Shown: one piece after another, positions 43,905 through 52,346 of the stretch
How positions within the stretch are numbered: position 1 is the stretch's first letter
How the letters are laid out: the number at the start of each line of letters is the position of its first letter
NCBI GenBank assembly: GCA_937925855.1
Contig: CALAMO010000006.1
Span: 1-64,000, forward strand
Length of the DNA stretch: 64,000 bases
Reading direction: 5' to 3'
Source of the DNA: an uncultured Thiotrichaceae bacterium
Lineage (GTDB): Bacteria; Pseudomonadota; Gammaproteobacteria; Thiotrichales; Thiotrichaceae
The notes under the pieces: generated by a model
Database searches by the model: none
Told to the model about the DNA's origin: nothing
Seen by the model: only the letters and a program-made list of their open reading frames with translations
Translations under genes and position numbers: made by a program

Positions 43905-45506
43905 TTAACTTCCCCACACACTAATAGGTAGATCACCTACTTTGAACCCGGTTCTATGCCAGATTTTTTCCTCCCAACTCACCGCTGGGTCACGATTAAA
44001 TATCAACAGATAAGCTTCTTCGCTGCCGCAACGTTGGGCGTAATCAGCCACCTGCTGCACGCCCGCATTGATGGTGTTATCCAGTCCGCCATATAGAATT
44101 TTCAATTCCAACACCACACGTTGCACTTCACCATAAAACCCGCGTTCTTGATCCAGCGGCCATTCCAGCAACAAATCGGTGTATTTACGCCCCAGGGCAT
44201 ATTCACGGTTAATCCGACCACCACCATTCACAATGCGCTGTAAAAAGGCCTGCAGGATTAACTGTGGCCCTGCTTCTTTAAACGGCAAACCCTGTAGCCA
44301 AATATCTGAATTTTCCCGGAAAAATTGCTGAAAAGCGCGCAGTAGTGCGGGTATATCCATACGACCATCTGGCAATACATACCAGGCGGTCTCCTGATTC
44401 GGAATACCTGACTGCCAAACCCAGGTCAGCTCACGCGGAATAATCTCCTGGTAAATACGGTTGCTGACGGCGATGGAGGGGCGTGTCGTAATCAGCCCTA
44501 GATCGGCGACGTATTGCAAATCATCATCGCGGATAAGGTCAATCTGGTCTTCGCCCGCCAGAATCGCGGCGACTACCTGACTGACCCGTGGTTCGCGTAA
44601 TTTGTCAGCAAGTTGATCCAGGTGGGTTTGACGGGAGCGGATCAGGCGCTCGCGGGCGGCCTGATAGCGTTCTTCAGTAATCGGCAGACTGCGATCTCTC
44701 ATTTCGCGGTCTGCCCAGGTCATTTCATAAGCAAGCGCATTAACCAGCCACGGTTGACCGGAGGTGTCGTCCCACAAGGCCGGGAAAATACTATCTGCGA
44801 AGGTTTGCCCGGTGGCATCGGTGTGTTGTTGCAACAGCGCGCGTATTGCTTCAGGGCTAAAATTACCCATCACCAGGGACGCTGCCTTGATATTAAACGC
44901 GCTGCCGCCGGTAATAATTTCCTGGTCTGAAGTGTGGATGCGGTAATCACGGACATCGCGCACACCACACAAGACAATACTGTGCGGGAAAGCTTTTGGG
45001 CGCTGCGCATAACCGGCACGGATCTGGCGGAGCAGAGAAATCAGGGTGTCACCGACCAGTGCGTCCACCTCATCTATCATTAATACAACAGGTTTATCGC
45101 TGAGTTGTGCCCACTGAGTTAATAGTTTTGTGAGCGCGCCACTTGGACTTTGGTCACGAAACAGCTGCCGGTTGATCACGGTTAAGTCGGTTTTCACGCC
45201 ATATACGGCGGCGCTACCGGCCAGTGCTTCGCAAATTACCTGTACACCTTCACCCACATTATTGCGCACGGCCTGTGCGGCTTCAATATTGACGTACAGC
45301 GCCTGATATTCGCCGGTCTCGTTCAGTGTTTCCATCATCGCCAGTAGCGTGCTGGTTTTGCCAGTTTGGCGGGGGGCGCGCAGTACAAAATATTTTTTGC
45401 TGGCGATGAGGTGTTGGACTTCTTCCCAATCCAGACGATGCAGCCGATCAATGTGATAATGGTCTTCAGGAATAATCGGCCCAGCGGTGTTAAAGTATTT
45501 TTGCAT
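43905..45506 (-). CDS. AAA-like ATPase with C-terminal PD-(D/E)XK nuclease-like domain
   Basis: A 533-residue protein of the AAA_35-like group. The N-terminal PEDHYHIDRL leader precedes a Walker A of APRQTGKTS (K50; the first Gly is replaced by Ala) and a Walker B of VVLMIDEVDAL (D145, E146). The ATPase and winged-helix region runs to about residue 360. The C-terminus (about 455-533) has EWPLDQER then VVLELKI, the acidic plus E-x-K signature of a PD-(D/E)XK nuclease fold, and ends near DYAQRCGSEEAYLLIFNR. Such proteins are scattered, often mobile and of unknown function. Its 5' end abuts a truncated brnT. Confidence 0.8.
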   Translation of the reverse strand: MQKYFNTAGPIIPEDHYHIDRLHRLDWEEVQHLIASKKYFVLRAPRQTGKTSTLLAMMETLNETGEYQALYVNIEAAQAVRNNVGEGVQVICEALAGSAAVYGVKTDLTVINRQLFRDQSPSGALTKLLTQWAQLSDKPVVLMIDEVDALVGDTLISLLRQIRAGYAQRPKAFPHSIVLCGVRDVRDYRIHTSDQEIITGGSAFNIKAASLVMGNFSPEAIRALLQQHTDATGQTFADSIFPALWDDTSGQPWLVNALAYEMTWADREMRDRSLPITEERYQAARERLIRSRQTHLDQLADKLREPRVSQVVAAILAGEDQIDLIRDDDLQYVADLGLITTRPSIAVSNRIYQEIIPRELTWVWQSGIPNQETAWYVLPDGRMDIPALLRAFQQFFRENSDIWLQGLPFKEAGPQLILQAFLQRIVNGGGRINREYALGRKYTDLLLEWPLDQERGFYGEVQRVVLELKILYGGLDNTINAGVQQVADYAQRCGSEEAYLLIFNRDPAVSWEEKIWHRTGFKVGDLPISVWGS

Positions 45507-45538
45507 GATCTGACAGACCTGAGTGTTGACTGATATAG

Positions 45539-45718
45539 CTTAGCATAGGTTTGTTAGCTAATAGCTGGTTCGAGAAGGATCGATTTCTTATACTGGGCAT
45601 GAGCAGCCAGTCGAAGGTGTTGATGGTCTGTCATTGTGAGCGAGAAGAAGGCGATGTTTTGCGGATAATCTCAGCGCGTCCTGCGACTATAAATGAACGA
45701 AAATCTTACCCAAGGTGA
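45539..45718 (+). pseudogene. brnT: Truncated BrnT toxin (C-terminal remnant)
   Basis: Reading 45539-45718 in one frame gives about 59 residues with the BrnT C-terminal signature: SWFEKDRFLILGMSS, KVLMVCHCEREEGDVLRI and ISARPATINERKSY, then a stop. BrnT toxins are about 90-100 residues; the N-terminal half (FDWDPxKAxxNxxKH-type part) is absent, replaced by an in-frame stop at 45536 and then the divergent AAA ATPase gene. The fragment has no convincing start. It still sits directly before intact brnA, as in the normal operon, so this is a decapitated toxin gene. Confidence 0.75.
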
Positions 45719-45722
45719 ATTT

Positions 45723-45950
45723 ATGAAAGAAGAATACGATCTTTCAAAGTTACAGTCCCGAAAGAACCCCTATGCCAGTAAATTGAAGAAATCAGTAACG
45801 ATGCGTTTAACTGAAGATGTTGTTGATTACTTTAAGGGCATGGCTGTGGAATCGGGTGTTCCCTATCAAAGCCTGATTAATCTTTACTTACGGGATTGTG
45901 TGGTTAACCATCGTAAGGTTGATATCTCTTGGCATAAGCAAGCTTCTTGA
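45723..45950 (+). CDS. brnA: BrnA-type antitoxin
   Basis: A 75-residue antitoxin, starting at the ATG at 45723 with AAGGTG eight bases upstream. It has the BrnA/CopG pattern KEEYDLSKLQSRKNPYASKL followed by the ribbon-helix-helix core SVTMRLTEDVVDYFKGMA and PYQSLINLYLRDC. BrnA represses its own operon. Its toxin partner is reduced to a fragment, so it may persist as an orphan DNA-binding protein or anti-addiction remnant. Confidence 0.83.
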   Translation: MKEEYDLSKLQSRKNPYASKLKKSVTMRLTEDVVDYFKGMAVESGVPYQSLINLYLRDCVVNHRKVDISWHKQAS

Positions 45951-46280
45951 TGAGCGGAAAATACCGTGCCCACGGTACGGGTGTTTGCACAACATAGGAG
46001 GCATTTGGTTTTCGGGTTAACAGCACACTGGGTAAACACGAGCTCTGTGCACTACAACAATCTCTTTGTGTGCAAAAAATAAACCATCGATTATCGTTGA
46101 CTAATTTAACCCACGAAGGCACAATCTACAATCTCGGCATTAAAATTTTTTACAGCAACAAGCACTTATGAAAAATTTTGGACTTTTCATATCAGACAAG
46201 TCACCCCAGGACATTTTGTGATAATTTTCATTATCTTAATATAAAACCATACAACCCTCTCATTTACAAAAAATATTTCC
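45951..46280. other. Gene-free AT-rich stretch before the TIR locus
   Basis: No gene of more than trivial length is supported here. It holds a perfect hairpin just after brnA (TACCGTG at 45962-45968, CACGGTA at 45971-45977) and a GATAAT-TTTC-ATTATC palindrome (46220-46235) near the AT-rich putative promoter of the next gene. GC falls sharply along it, marking the border of the acquired segment. Confidence 0.5.
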
Positions 46281-46949
46281 ATGGATATTAAGAAACTCTT
46301 CTTTATTTTTCTTGCAATCTCTATATCTATATCTTTGACAAGAGATTTTTTTGGCAAGGGGCTTTTTTCTTTTTATAGATGTTCATCTGATTATAGGATG
46401 GAGAGATGTTTAGGCTTAGATGTCGCAAGTCCAACAACAGTAATTGAGGATTTCTATTATCATGCTTCGTTGGTGAATCTTGCCAAGATGGAGAAACTAG
46501 TCGACAAAACAATAATAGAAGCGTCTGGCATTAATTGGGAAGATGTTGGAAAATTTTGGGATTTTGAAGTATCAAAATTCAAAATAATTAAAGCAAATTT
46601 TTATGCCTTACATAATGGATCTAATCATTTAAATAAAAAAGATAACGGCCTTGTATATATTGAGTTGGACATTTGTTACGACAGGCAAGAATCCTGGCTA
46701 TCAAATAGAAGAAAAATTCTGGGGATGGAAAATTTAGAAAACAAAAAGCGCTGGTGTTCATATAATGAATTTAGACTATCTAAAAACAAGCATCCTGAGC
46801 CATATACTTGGAAGGTCACAGGCTTCAATACTGATCGAAATGGTGATGGCAAACCTCATGATGAATGCGACAAGAAAGTCATTGATTTTTGCAAAAATTA
46901 TGACTTTTCAAATGAAAATATATTTATTGGTAACGAAATTTTGAACTAG
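46281..46949 (+). CDS. Membrane-anchored Cys-rich hypothetical protein (partner of TIR protein)
   Basis: A 222-residue protein, strongly AT-rich relative to its surroundings. Residues 1-20 (DIKKLFFIFLAISISISL) form a signal anchor or signal peptide; the remainder should be outside the cytoplasm and contains six cysteines, suggesting disulfides. Near residue 190 it has TDRNGDGKPHDEC, whose D-x-N-x-D-G spacing resembles an EF-hand/dockerin-type calcium loop. I do not recognise the family. It precedes the TIR gene by ten bases in the same direction, so the two are probably one operon. No function assigned. Confidence 0.65.
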   Translation: MDIKKLFFIFLAISISISLTRDFFGKGLFSFYRCSSDYRMERCLGLDVASPTTVIEDFYYHASLVNLAKMEKLVDKTIIEASGINWEDVGKFWDFEVSKFKIIKANFYALHNGSNHLNKKDNGLVYIELDICYDRQESWLSNRRKILGMENLENKKRWCSYNEFRLSKNKHPEPYTWKVTGFNTDRNGDGKPHDECDKKVIDFCKNYDFSNENIFIGNEILN

Positions 46950-46959
46950 AGACTATTTT

Positions 46960-47646
46960 ATGAGTGAAATTTTTATTAGCTATTCCAGAGAGGACAAGGT
47001 TTTTGCAAACAAAATTCATAGCGACTTAATAAGAAGTGGAAGCGAGGTTTGGATGGATAGCAATATAGAGGCCGGGATGCTCTGGGATAAGTCCATCCAT
47101 CAAGCCATTAGAAAATGCAAATACTTTATTTTAATTGTATCATTAAATTCTTCAAATTCTGAAAATGTTCTTGATGAATTAAACTTAGCAAGAGATGAAG
47201 GCAAGGAAATTCTGCCAGTGATAAAAGAAGAATGTGACATTCCTTATAGACTGAGAAGATTTAACTATTTAGATTTTTCTGAAAATTATGAGGTGGGATT
47301 TTCTTTTTTACTCAAACGACTCCAGTTCCCTTTAAAAAAGACAGAATGCTTTTACTTAGACGCTAACAACAAAATTAATTTTATTTCAGAAAAAATCATT
47401 CAAGAAATTATTACAAATAAAAAACGAATTTTTTGTTTAATGATTTTTTTAGCAATTTTATTTTCATTTTCATCGATCTTTTTTGATTTGAAACATTACC
47501 ACATCTTGCTTTTTATTTTTTCTTGGTCAGCAATAACTTATGTTGCCATTGAACTCATCGACAAAGAAGGTTTCGTTGAAAGTAGTAAAATTAAGAGGCG
47601 CTACGATATTTTATTTATCCCATCAAAAATAAAAATTTTAAGTTAG
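46960..47646 (+). CDS. TIR-domain protein with two C-terminal membrane helices
   Basis: A 228-residue protein. Residues 3-90 form a TIR domain: IFISYSREDKVFANKI (box 1), SEVWMDSNIEAGMLWDKSI, CKYFILIVSLNSSNS and ENVLDELNLARDEGKEILPV. E73 aligns with the catalytic Glu of NAD-cleaving TIR enzymes such as SARM1. Two hydrophobic helices follow at about 157-176 and 180-199, with a basic tail (KIKRRYDILF). The TIR should therefore face the cytoplasm at the inner membrane. It is AT-rich and follows the Cys-rich anchored protein by ten bases, suggesting a two-gene defence or signalling unit. The role is inferred. Confidence 0.82.
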   Translation: MSEIFISYSREDKVFANKIHSDLIRSGSEVWMDSNIEAGMLWDKSIHQAIRKCKYFILIVSLNSSNSENVLDELNLARDEGKEILPVIKEECDIPYRLRRFNYLDFSENYEVGFSFLLKRLQFPLKKTECFYLDANNKINFISEKIIQEIITNKKRIFCLMIFLAILFSFSSIFFDLKHYHILLFIFSWSAITYVAIELIDKEGFVESSKIKRRYDILFIPSKIKILS

Positions 47647-47665
47647 ATGTCAAATCCCGCCACAT

Positions 47666-48823
47666 TCACTCCCCTAAACCTGCCTTGATCTCAGCGCTAT
47701 GCTCACCAAGCGTAGGCGCGGGCGACTTGGGCACGTATGCGGCGACGCCACCCAAACGAAACGGCAGCGTCGGTACCCGATTGCCATCAGCAAGGCTTTG
47801 CACATAGCCACGCGCTTGCACCTGCTCAGAATCCAATGCCTCCGGTAAACTACGCAGCCGGGCACACGGCACGCCAGCGCTTTGCAAAATGGGTTCCCAC
47901 TCCTCTGCCGTTTTCCTGCCAAGCTCCGTTTCAATCGCCACAGCCAGTTCCGGCGCGTTGGCCACTCTGGCGGGGCGGTCTGCAAAGCGCGCATCTGTTA
48001 ACCAGTCTGCCCGACCTAACGCCCGCGCTAAACTGACAAAATGGCTATCTTCGTTAACGCCGAGCGACATCACCCCTACCGCACAGGGGAAACTGCCCGC
48101 ACCGGGTGAGCGACTGTTAGCCAGATTACCCCGGCGCTGCGGCGCATTACCGGTTTTCAGGTAATCCGTCACCGTCGAACTCATTAAACTCAAGCCGGTT
48201 TCCAGCATCGAAACATCAATGAAATTGCCCTTACCGCTAGTCGAGCGCTCAAACAAAGCGGCGGAGATAGCAAAACTAGCCGCCAGCGCCGTGGCATAAT
48301 CCAACACCGGCGCACCCGTGCGAATGGGGCCGCTGTCCGCCGTGCCGGTGGCATCCATTAAACCGCAGGCCGCCTGGATATTCACATCATAGGCCGCCGT
48401 GTTTTCCTGTGGCCCACCCCGCCCATAGCCCGTCATCGCGCAATGAATAAGGTGGGGATGACGTTTGGCCAGTGTGTTTTCGTCCAGTCCTAAACGCCGC
48501 ATAGTCGCAGGCACATGGTTTTCAACCAGCACGTCGGCCCGCGCTAAAAGCTGATGGAATAAGGCCATACCGTCCTCAGACTCCAGATCGAGGGTTACCG
48601 ATTTTTTGCCCGCCGCCTGCGTCAGATAAGACGTACTCATACCCACGCTCGCTCCCACTTTATCGGTGCCACCGCGATGGCGGATCGCATCGCCTTTACG
48701 CACTGATTCCACCTTAATGACATCAGCGCCTAATAATCCGAGGTAATAAGCACAGGCGGGGCCAGCCAAAACATGTGTAAAGTCAACGACTTTTAAGTCT
48801 TTATAGGGGTGTGATTGTGACAT
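47666..48823 (-). CDS. CaiB/BaiF family (class III) CoA-transferase
   Basis: A 385-residue CoA-transferase; the ATG at 48823 is preferred because GGAGG lies five bases upstream and overlaps a possible earlier ATG. Family marks: KVVDFTHVLAGPACAYYLGLLGADVIKVE at the N-terminus, VLVENHVPATMRRLGLD, and GAPVLDYATALAASFA, where the Asp is the likely catalytic residue. It transfers CoA between carboxylic acids. It diverges from tctC, and with the second CaiB gene and the enoyl-CoA hydratase it frames the tct cluster, so it probably activates the imported carboxylate. Confidence 0.88.
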   Translation of the reverse strand: MSQSHPYKDLKVVDFTHVLAGPACAYYLGLLGADVIKVESVRKGDAIRHRGGTDKVGASVGMSTSYLTQAAGKKSVTLDLESEDGMALFHQLLARADVLVENHVPATMRRLGLDENTLAKRHPHLIHCAMTGYGRGGPQENTAAYDVNIQAACGLMDATGTADSGPIRTGAPVLDYATALAASFAISAALFERSTSGKGNFIDVSMLETGLSLMSSTVTDYLKTGNAPQRRGNLANSRSPGAGSFPCAVGVMSLGVNEDSHFVSLARALGRADWLTDARFADRPARVANAPELAVAIETELGRKTAEEWEPILQSAGVPCARLRSLPEALDSEQVQARGYVQSLADGNRVPTLPFRLGGVAAYVPKSPAPTLGEHSAEIKAGLGE

Positions 48824-48967
48824 GATGGCCTCCATTACTTGTAACTTTACTACAGGTTCTGATAGGGTCTACCCTACATTGTCCGGAGGAGCATAGCCAT
48901 CTCATCGTGAGCTAAATGCTATGGGTAATGCGGGCAATTTAATATCCATATCAATGAGGAGAACTCA

Positions 48968-49945
48968 ATGCATTTCGCAAAGAAACTGGCTGTTTCCTTA
49001 GCCACAGCTGTAACACTAGCGGTAACCCCTGCGGTTGCAGACGACTACCCGGCAAAACCGGTTAAAATCATGGTTGGCTTTTCTGCTGGCGGTGGTACCG
49101 ATACCACAGCACGCGGTTTCGCATCCTATATGCACGAAGCCCCGACAATGAAGGGCTTACCTGCTTATATCGTTAACCTGCCCGGCGCGTCTGGTCAGAA
49201 AGCGGCAAAGGCTGTATTGGACGAAGATGCTGATGGTCATACCTTATACATGATCAATATCGGTACTTTCATCGCGGGCGAACTGGCTAAAGGTGACGAG
49301 CGTCCTTACCACATTCCTGATGATTTCGTAAACCTGGGCTGTGCGTCTCAGCTGGTCACTTCACTCCAGGTACATGCCTCTAATAAAGCCAAGACCATGC
49401 AGGAATTTATCGACAACGCGAAAGCGTCTGGCGAAGAAATTACCTGGGGTACTTCCGGTGCAGCCACTATGCACGCCACTATCGGCCACGTCTTCTTTGA
49501 CAGCGCTGGTATCAAGCACAAAAAAGTACCGTTTAAAGGCGGCTCTAAAGCCCGTGCTGCGCTGGTATCACAGTCAGTTGACGCTGTTTTCGGTGGTGTA
49601 AACACCATTCCTGGCTTTGAAGCTGACATTCGCGCCCTGGCTTCTGCCGGTGCAGAGCGTGACCCAATGGCACCTGACCTGATGACTTTTAAAGAACAGG
49701 GTATGGATGGCATCGAGTTCACTGGTTTGATGTGTCTGTTCGGCAAGAAAGGTGTTTCTGAAGAGGTCATGACAGACGTCGGTGCAGCCATCGAGCATAT
49801 CGCGGGCGTGAAAGGCTATAAGACTTACATGGGTAAGAATGATCTGGCTTCGTTCTACACCAATTCTGCTGATGCCACAGCGGCGCAAGGCGTGATGTAC
49901 GACGTCATGGGGCCGGTTGTTAAGCAGATTCTTGCTAATCAATAA
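48968..49945 (+). CDS. tctC: Tripartite tricarboxylate transporter substrate-binding protein
   Basis: A 325-residue periplasmic Bug/TctC receptor. A signal peptide (HFAKKLAVSLATAVTLA, cleavage at VA-DD) precedes the typical YPAKPVKIMVGFSAGGGTD start of the Bug fold. Other marks are NLPGASGQKAAKAV and GGSKARAALVSQSVDAVFGG. It binds a carboxylate, such as a citrate-like or aromatic acid, for the TctAB permease. A large hairpin-rich gap separates it from tctB, which could stabilise tctC mRNA to give more binding protein than permease. Start has GGAG upstream. Confidence 0.9.
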   Translation: MHFAKKLAVSLATAVTLAVTPAVADDYPAKPVKIMVGFSAGGGTDTTARGFASYMHEAPTMKGLPAYIVNLPGASGQKAAKAVLDEDADGHTLYMINIGTFIAGELAKGDERPYHIPDDFVNLGCASQLVTSLQVHASNKAKTMQEFIDNAKASGEEITWGTSGAATMHATIGHVFFDSAGIKHKKVPFKGGSKARAALVSQSVDAVFGGVNTIPGFEADIRALASAGAERDPMAPDLMTFKEQGMDGIEFTGLMCLFGKKGVSEEVMTDVGAAIEHIAGVKGYKTYMGKNDLASFYTNSADATAAQGVMYDVMGPVVKQILANQ

Positions 49946-49981
49946 GGCTTAACGGCTTAACACCCTCTGGACACTCTCTGG

Positions 49982-50083
49982 CACCCGTTGATACAACGGG
50001 TGAACGGGTGCTGTGAAAGCTGGGCAGACATACGGTCTGCCCCCACAGCGTTCATGGGTAGGGGCGAACCTATGTGTTCGCCC
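49982..50083. repeat. Cluster of three hairpins between tctC and tctB, including dispersed repeat copy 2
   Basis: Hairpin A is CACCCGTTG/CAACGGGTG (49982-50002). Hairpin B is GGGCAGAC/GTCTGCCC (50022-50042). Hairpin C, GGGGCGAAC...GTTCGCCC (50056-50083), is the same family as 17459-17484 on the other strand. Together they resemble a REP cluster that protects upstream mRNA from exonucleases. Confidence 0.75.
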
Positions 50084-50123
50084 TTCTTTTTATTTCACCA
50101 AGCTATGTTGACGGGGTAACTAC

Positions 50124-50630
50124 ATGGACAACGACAGCTACAAAACCAAGGTTGAATATGGCGTAGCCGCCGTGGTTATTCTGATCGGGCTGTTTTTTAT
50201 TTTTCAGGCAACCACCATTAAGGCTTCCAAAGAAGCCATTGGGCCACAAACCATGCCGATGTTTTTAGCGGTTACGCTCGTGATTGGCGGGCTGTGGCTA
50301 GCCCTACGCGCCTGGATGGGTAAGGTAGGCGAGGTGAAAGAAGGCTACGGCTTCTTAGAGAGCGATGTCTCCCGCATCTTTATGATCATTGGCAGCGGCG
50401 TTTTGTTTGTGACGTTATTCTGGGCATTTGGCTATTTTGTTGCGGTCATTTTTACGTTTATTATCATGCTGTACACCTTCGGAGTGCGGAGCTGGCTTAA
50501 GATGATTGTCGGTGCCATTGCGCTGGCCATGGTCTTCCAGTGGCTGTTTATGGGCGTCATGTTATTAAACGACCCCAAAGGCGCACTGCTGGATTTACGC
50601 CCTTACACCAGCTGGATTTCAGGGAACTAA
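50124..50630 (+). CDS. tctB: Tripartite tricarboxylate transporter TctB family small permease subunit
   Basis: A 168-residue membrane protein with four hydrophobic helices (about residues 12-30, 42-60, 88-125 in two parts, 130-150). The KASKEAIGPQTMPMFLAVTL segment matches TctB. It is the small permease subunit working with TctA. tctA begins four bases after its stop, so they are cotranscribed and probably coupled. Confidence 0.88.
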   Translation: MDNDSYKTKVEYGVAAVVILIGLFFIFQATTIKASKEAIGPQTMPMFLAVTLVIGGLWLALRAWMGKVGEVKEGYGFLESDVSRIFMIIGSGVLFVTLFWAFGYFVAVIFTFIIMLYTFGVRSWLKMIVGAIALAMVFQWLFMGVMLLNDPKGALLDLRPYTSWISGN

Positions 50631-50633
50631 ACG

Positions 50634-52214
50634 ATGGAAATTTTTGTAGATATTATCGGCGGTTTTAACACCCTGTTCAGCGACCAATACGCCATCTGGT
50701 TTGTTTTCCTGGCCGCTATTGTTGGCATTATTTTTGGTGCGCTTCCTGGTCTGACGGCGGCAGCGGCCATCGCGATGATGCTGCCTATTCTTATCGCCTA
50801 TAACGATGAAATTGGTGGCTTAGCGGGTCTCGCTTTTCTTTATGTGATCGGTAAATCCGGGCGCTACGGCGGCTCGATTGCCGCCATATTATTCAATACC
50901 CCCGGCACAGCCGCCTCCGCCGCCACCATGCAGGACGGCTATCCGATGACAAAATCGGGGCGTGCCGGGAAAGCGCTGAAAACGGCGACGGTTTCCTCCG
51001 CCTTCGGCGACTATTTTGGTGAAATTATTCTGATTTTTGGTGCGGTCACGATCGCGGCGTTTACCCGTCAGTTTGGCCCACCGGAAAACTTTGCCATCTA
51101 CCTAATGGCGTTTATTGTCATCGGCTCAGTAGTCGGCGACAGCATTATCAAAGGCATTATCTCAACGTTGTTCGGTGCGGTGGTTGCCCTCATCGGTGAA
51201 GACGTGATTACCGGCCAGTTTAAGATGACCATGGGGGTGGAAGAGCTGGAATCAGGCATGGCGCTGGTGCCTCTGCTGATCGGCGTGTTTGTGATTTCTG
51301 AGGTCATTATTCAGGCTGAGAAAGCCGCTAAAATTAAAATGATCACGATGGCTTCGGAAAAAGTAGACGACCCAACCGCACACTACTTTACCTGGCCCGA
51401 ATTTAAACGCTGCTTCCCGCTCATGTTCCGCTCATCCATTTACGGCTCGCTCATCGGTATGATGCCGGGACTCGGTTCATCGGTCGCCTGCTTTGTGGCC
51501 TATGGTGAGGGCAAGCGCAAAGCTAAGAATAAGGAAGAATGGGGCACCGGCATCGTGGAAGGTATCGCCGCACCGGAAAGCGCCAACAACGCGGTATCCG
51601 GCCCGTCCATGATTCCACTGCTGACCCTGGGTATTCCCGGCTCCACCATCGCTGCGGTCTTAATCGGCATGTTCCTCGTTAACGGCCTCCAGCCCGGCCC
51701 GACTATCTTTGCGGATGAGCCGCCGCTCTTCATGGGCGGCCAGCTAATTAGCCCGCGTGAGTTTATCTTTGGCATCTTCGCTGCGGGCCTGATTGGTATC
51801 GCCGCTTATGCCATTATCGGCTACTTCCTGGCGCCTTATATCGGCAAAATGATCGCCATTCTGCCCACGCAGTACCTCTACCCCTTCATTTTTATGATGT
51901 CGCTGGCGGCGAGCTACTCCTCACGCGCCTCAATCTGGGACGTTGGCTTCGCCCTGCTCTTTGGTATCATCGGCTACGCCATGCGACGCACCAATTTTTC
52001 GGCGGCGGCGTTTATTATCGCCTTTGTGCTGACCTCCTCGATGGAGGAGGCCTTCCGCCAGTCGATGATTATCTCGGACACCGGACTGTTCGTCTTCACC
52101 GACTTTGAATACCAGGGCAAGTTCTCTTATGCACCCATCTTCCTGATTATCGCAGCGGCAGTGGTGATTTTCCGGGGTTGGTCGGGGTATAAGAGCAGGA
52201 AGGCTGACGGGTAA
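50634..52214 (+). CDS. tctA: Tripartite tricarboxylate transporter permease TctA
   Basis: A 526-residue membrane protein, the large permease subunit with about 12 predicted helices. Family motifs are GALPGLTAAAAIAMMLP near the N-terminus (residues 37-53) and the mid-protein MMPGLGSSVACFVAYG and GIAAPESANNAVSGPSMIPLLTLGIPGS, which is the second signature. It is powered by the proton or sodium motive force and receives its cargo from TctC. The neighbouring CoA-transferases suggest the cargo is a carboxylate later activated to its CoA ester. Confidence 0.93.
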   Translation: MEIFVDIIGGFNTLFSDQYAIWFVFLAAIVGIIFGALPGLTAAAAIAMMLPILIAYNDEIGGLAGLAFLYVIGKSGRYGGSIAAILFNTPGTAASAATMQDGYPMTKSGRAGKALKTATVSSAFGDYFGEIILIFGAVTIAAFTRQFGPPENFAIYLMAFIVIGSVVGDSIIKGIISTLFGAVVALIGEDVITGQFKMTMGVEELESGMALVPLLIGVFVISEVIIQAEKAAKIKMITMASEKVDDPTAHYFTWPEFKRCFPLMFRSSIYGSLIGMMPGLGSSVACFVAYGEGKRKAKNKEEWGTGIVEGIAAPESANNAVSGPSMIPLLTLGIPGSTIAAVLIGMFLVNGLQPGPTIFADEPPLFMGGQLISPREFIFGIFAAGLIGIAAYAIIGYFLAPYIGKMIAILPTQYLYPFIFMMSLAASYSSRASIWDVGFALLFGIIGYAMRRTNFSAAAFIIAFVLTSSMEEAFRQSMIISDTGLFVFTDFEYQGKFSYAPIFLIIAAAVVIFRGWSGYKSRKADG

Positions 52215-52252
52215 ACTCGATCGGCTTAATGGGAGGGAATGCTAACGGCGTC

Positions 52253-52293
52253 GAACCCCTCCCTAACCCTCCCCTTATCAAGGGAGGGAATCC
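52253..52293. repeat. Dispersed palindromic repeat upstream of the AbrB-type gene
   Basis: An AACCCCTCCCTAACCCTCCCC half-palindrome with TTATCAAGGGAGGG in its stem. It closely matches 53401-53439 (same CCCTTATCAAGG core), so the 52347-53390 gene is flanked by copies. Confidence 0.7.
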
Positions 52294-52346
52294 CAGTATG
52301 CCGTTTTCCGAAGAATCAAACTGAAATAGTAGGCTGCTTTAGCTAA

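Noticed and set aside
44613-44930. Plus-strand ORF within the AAA ATPase gene
   Set aside because: Shadow of the ATPase coding sequence; no start signal or family resemblance.
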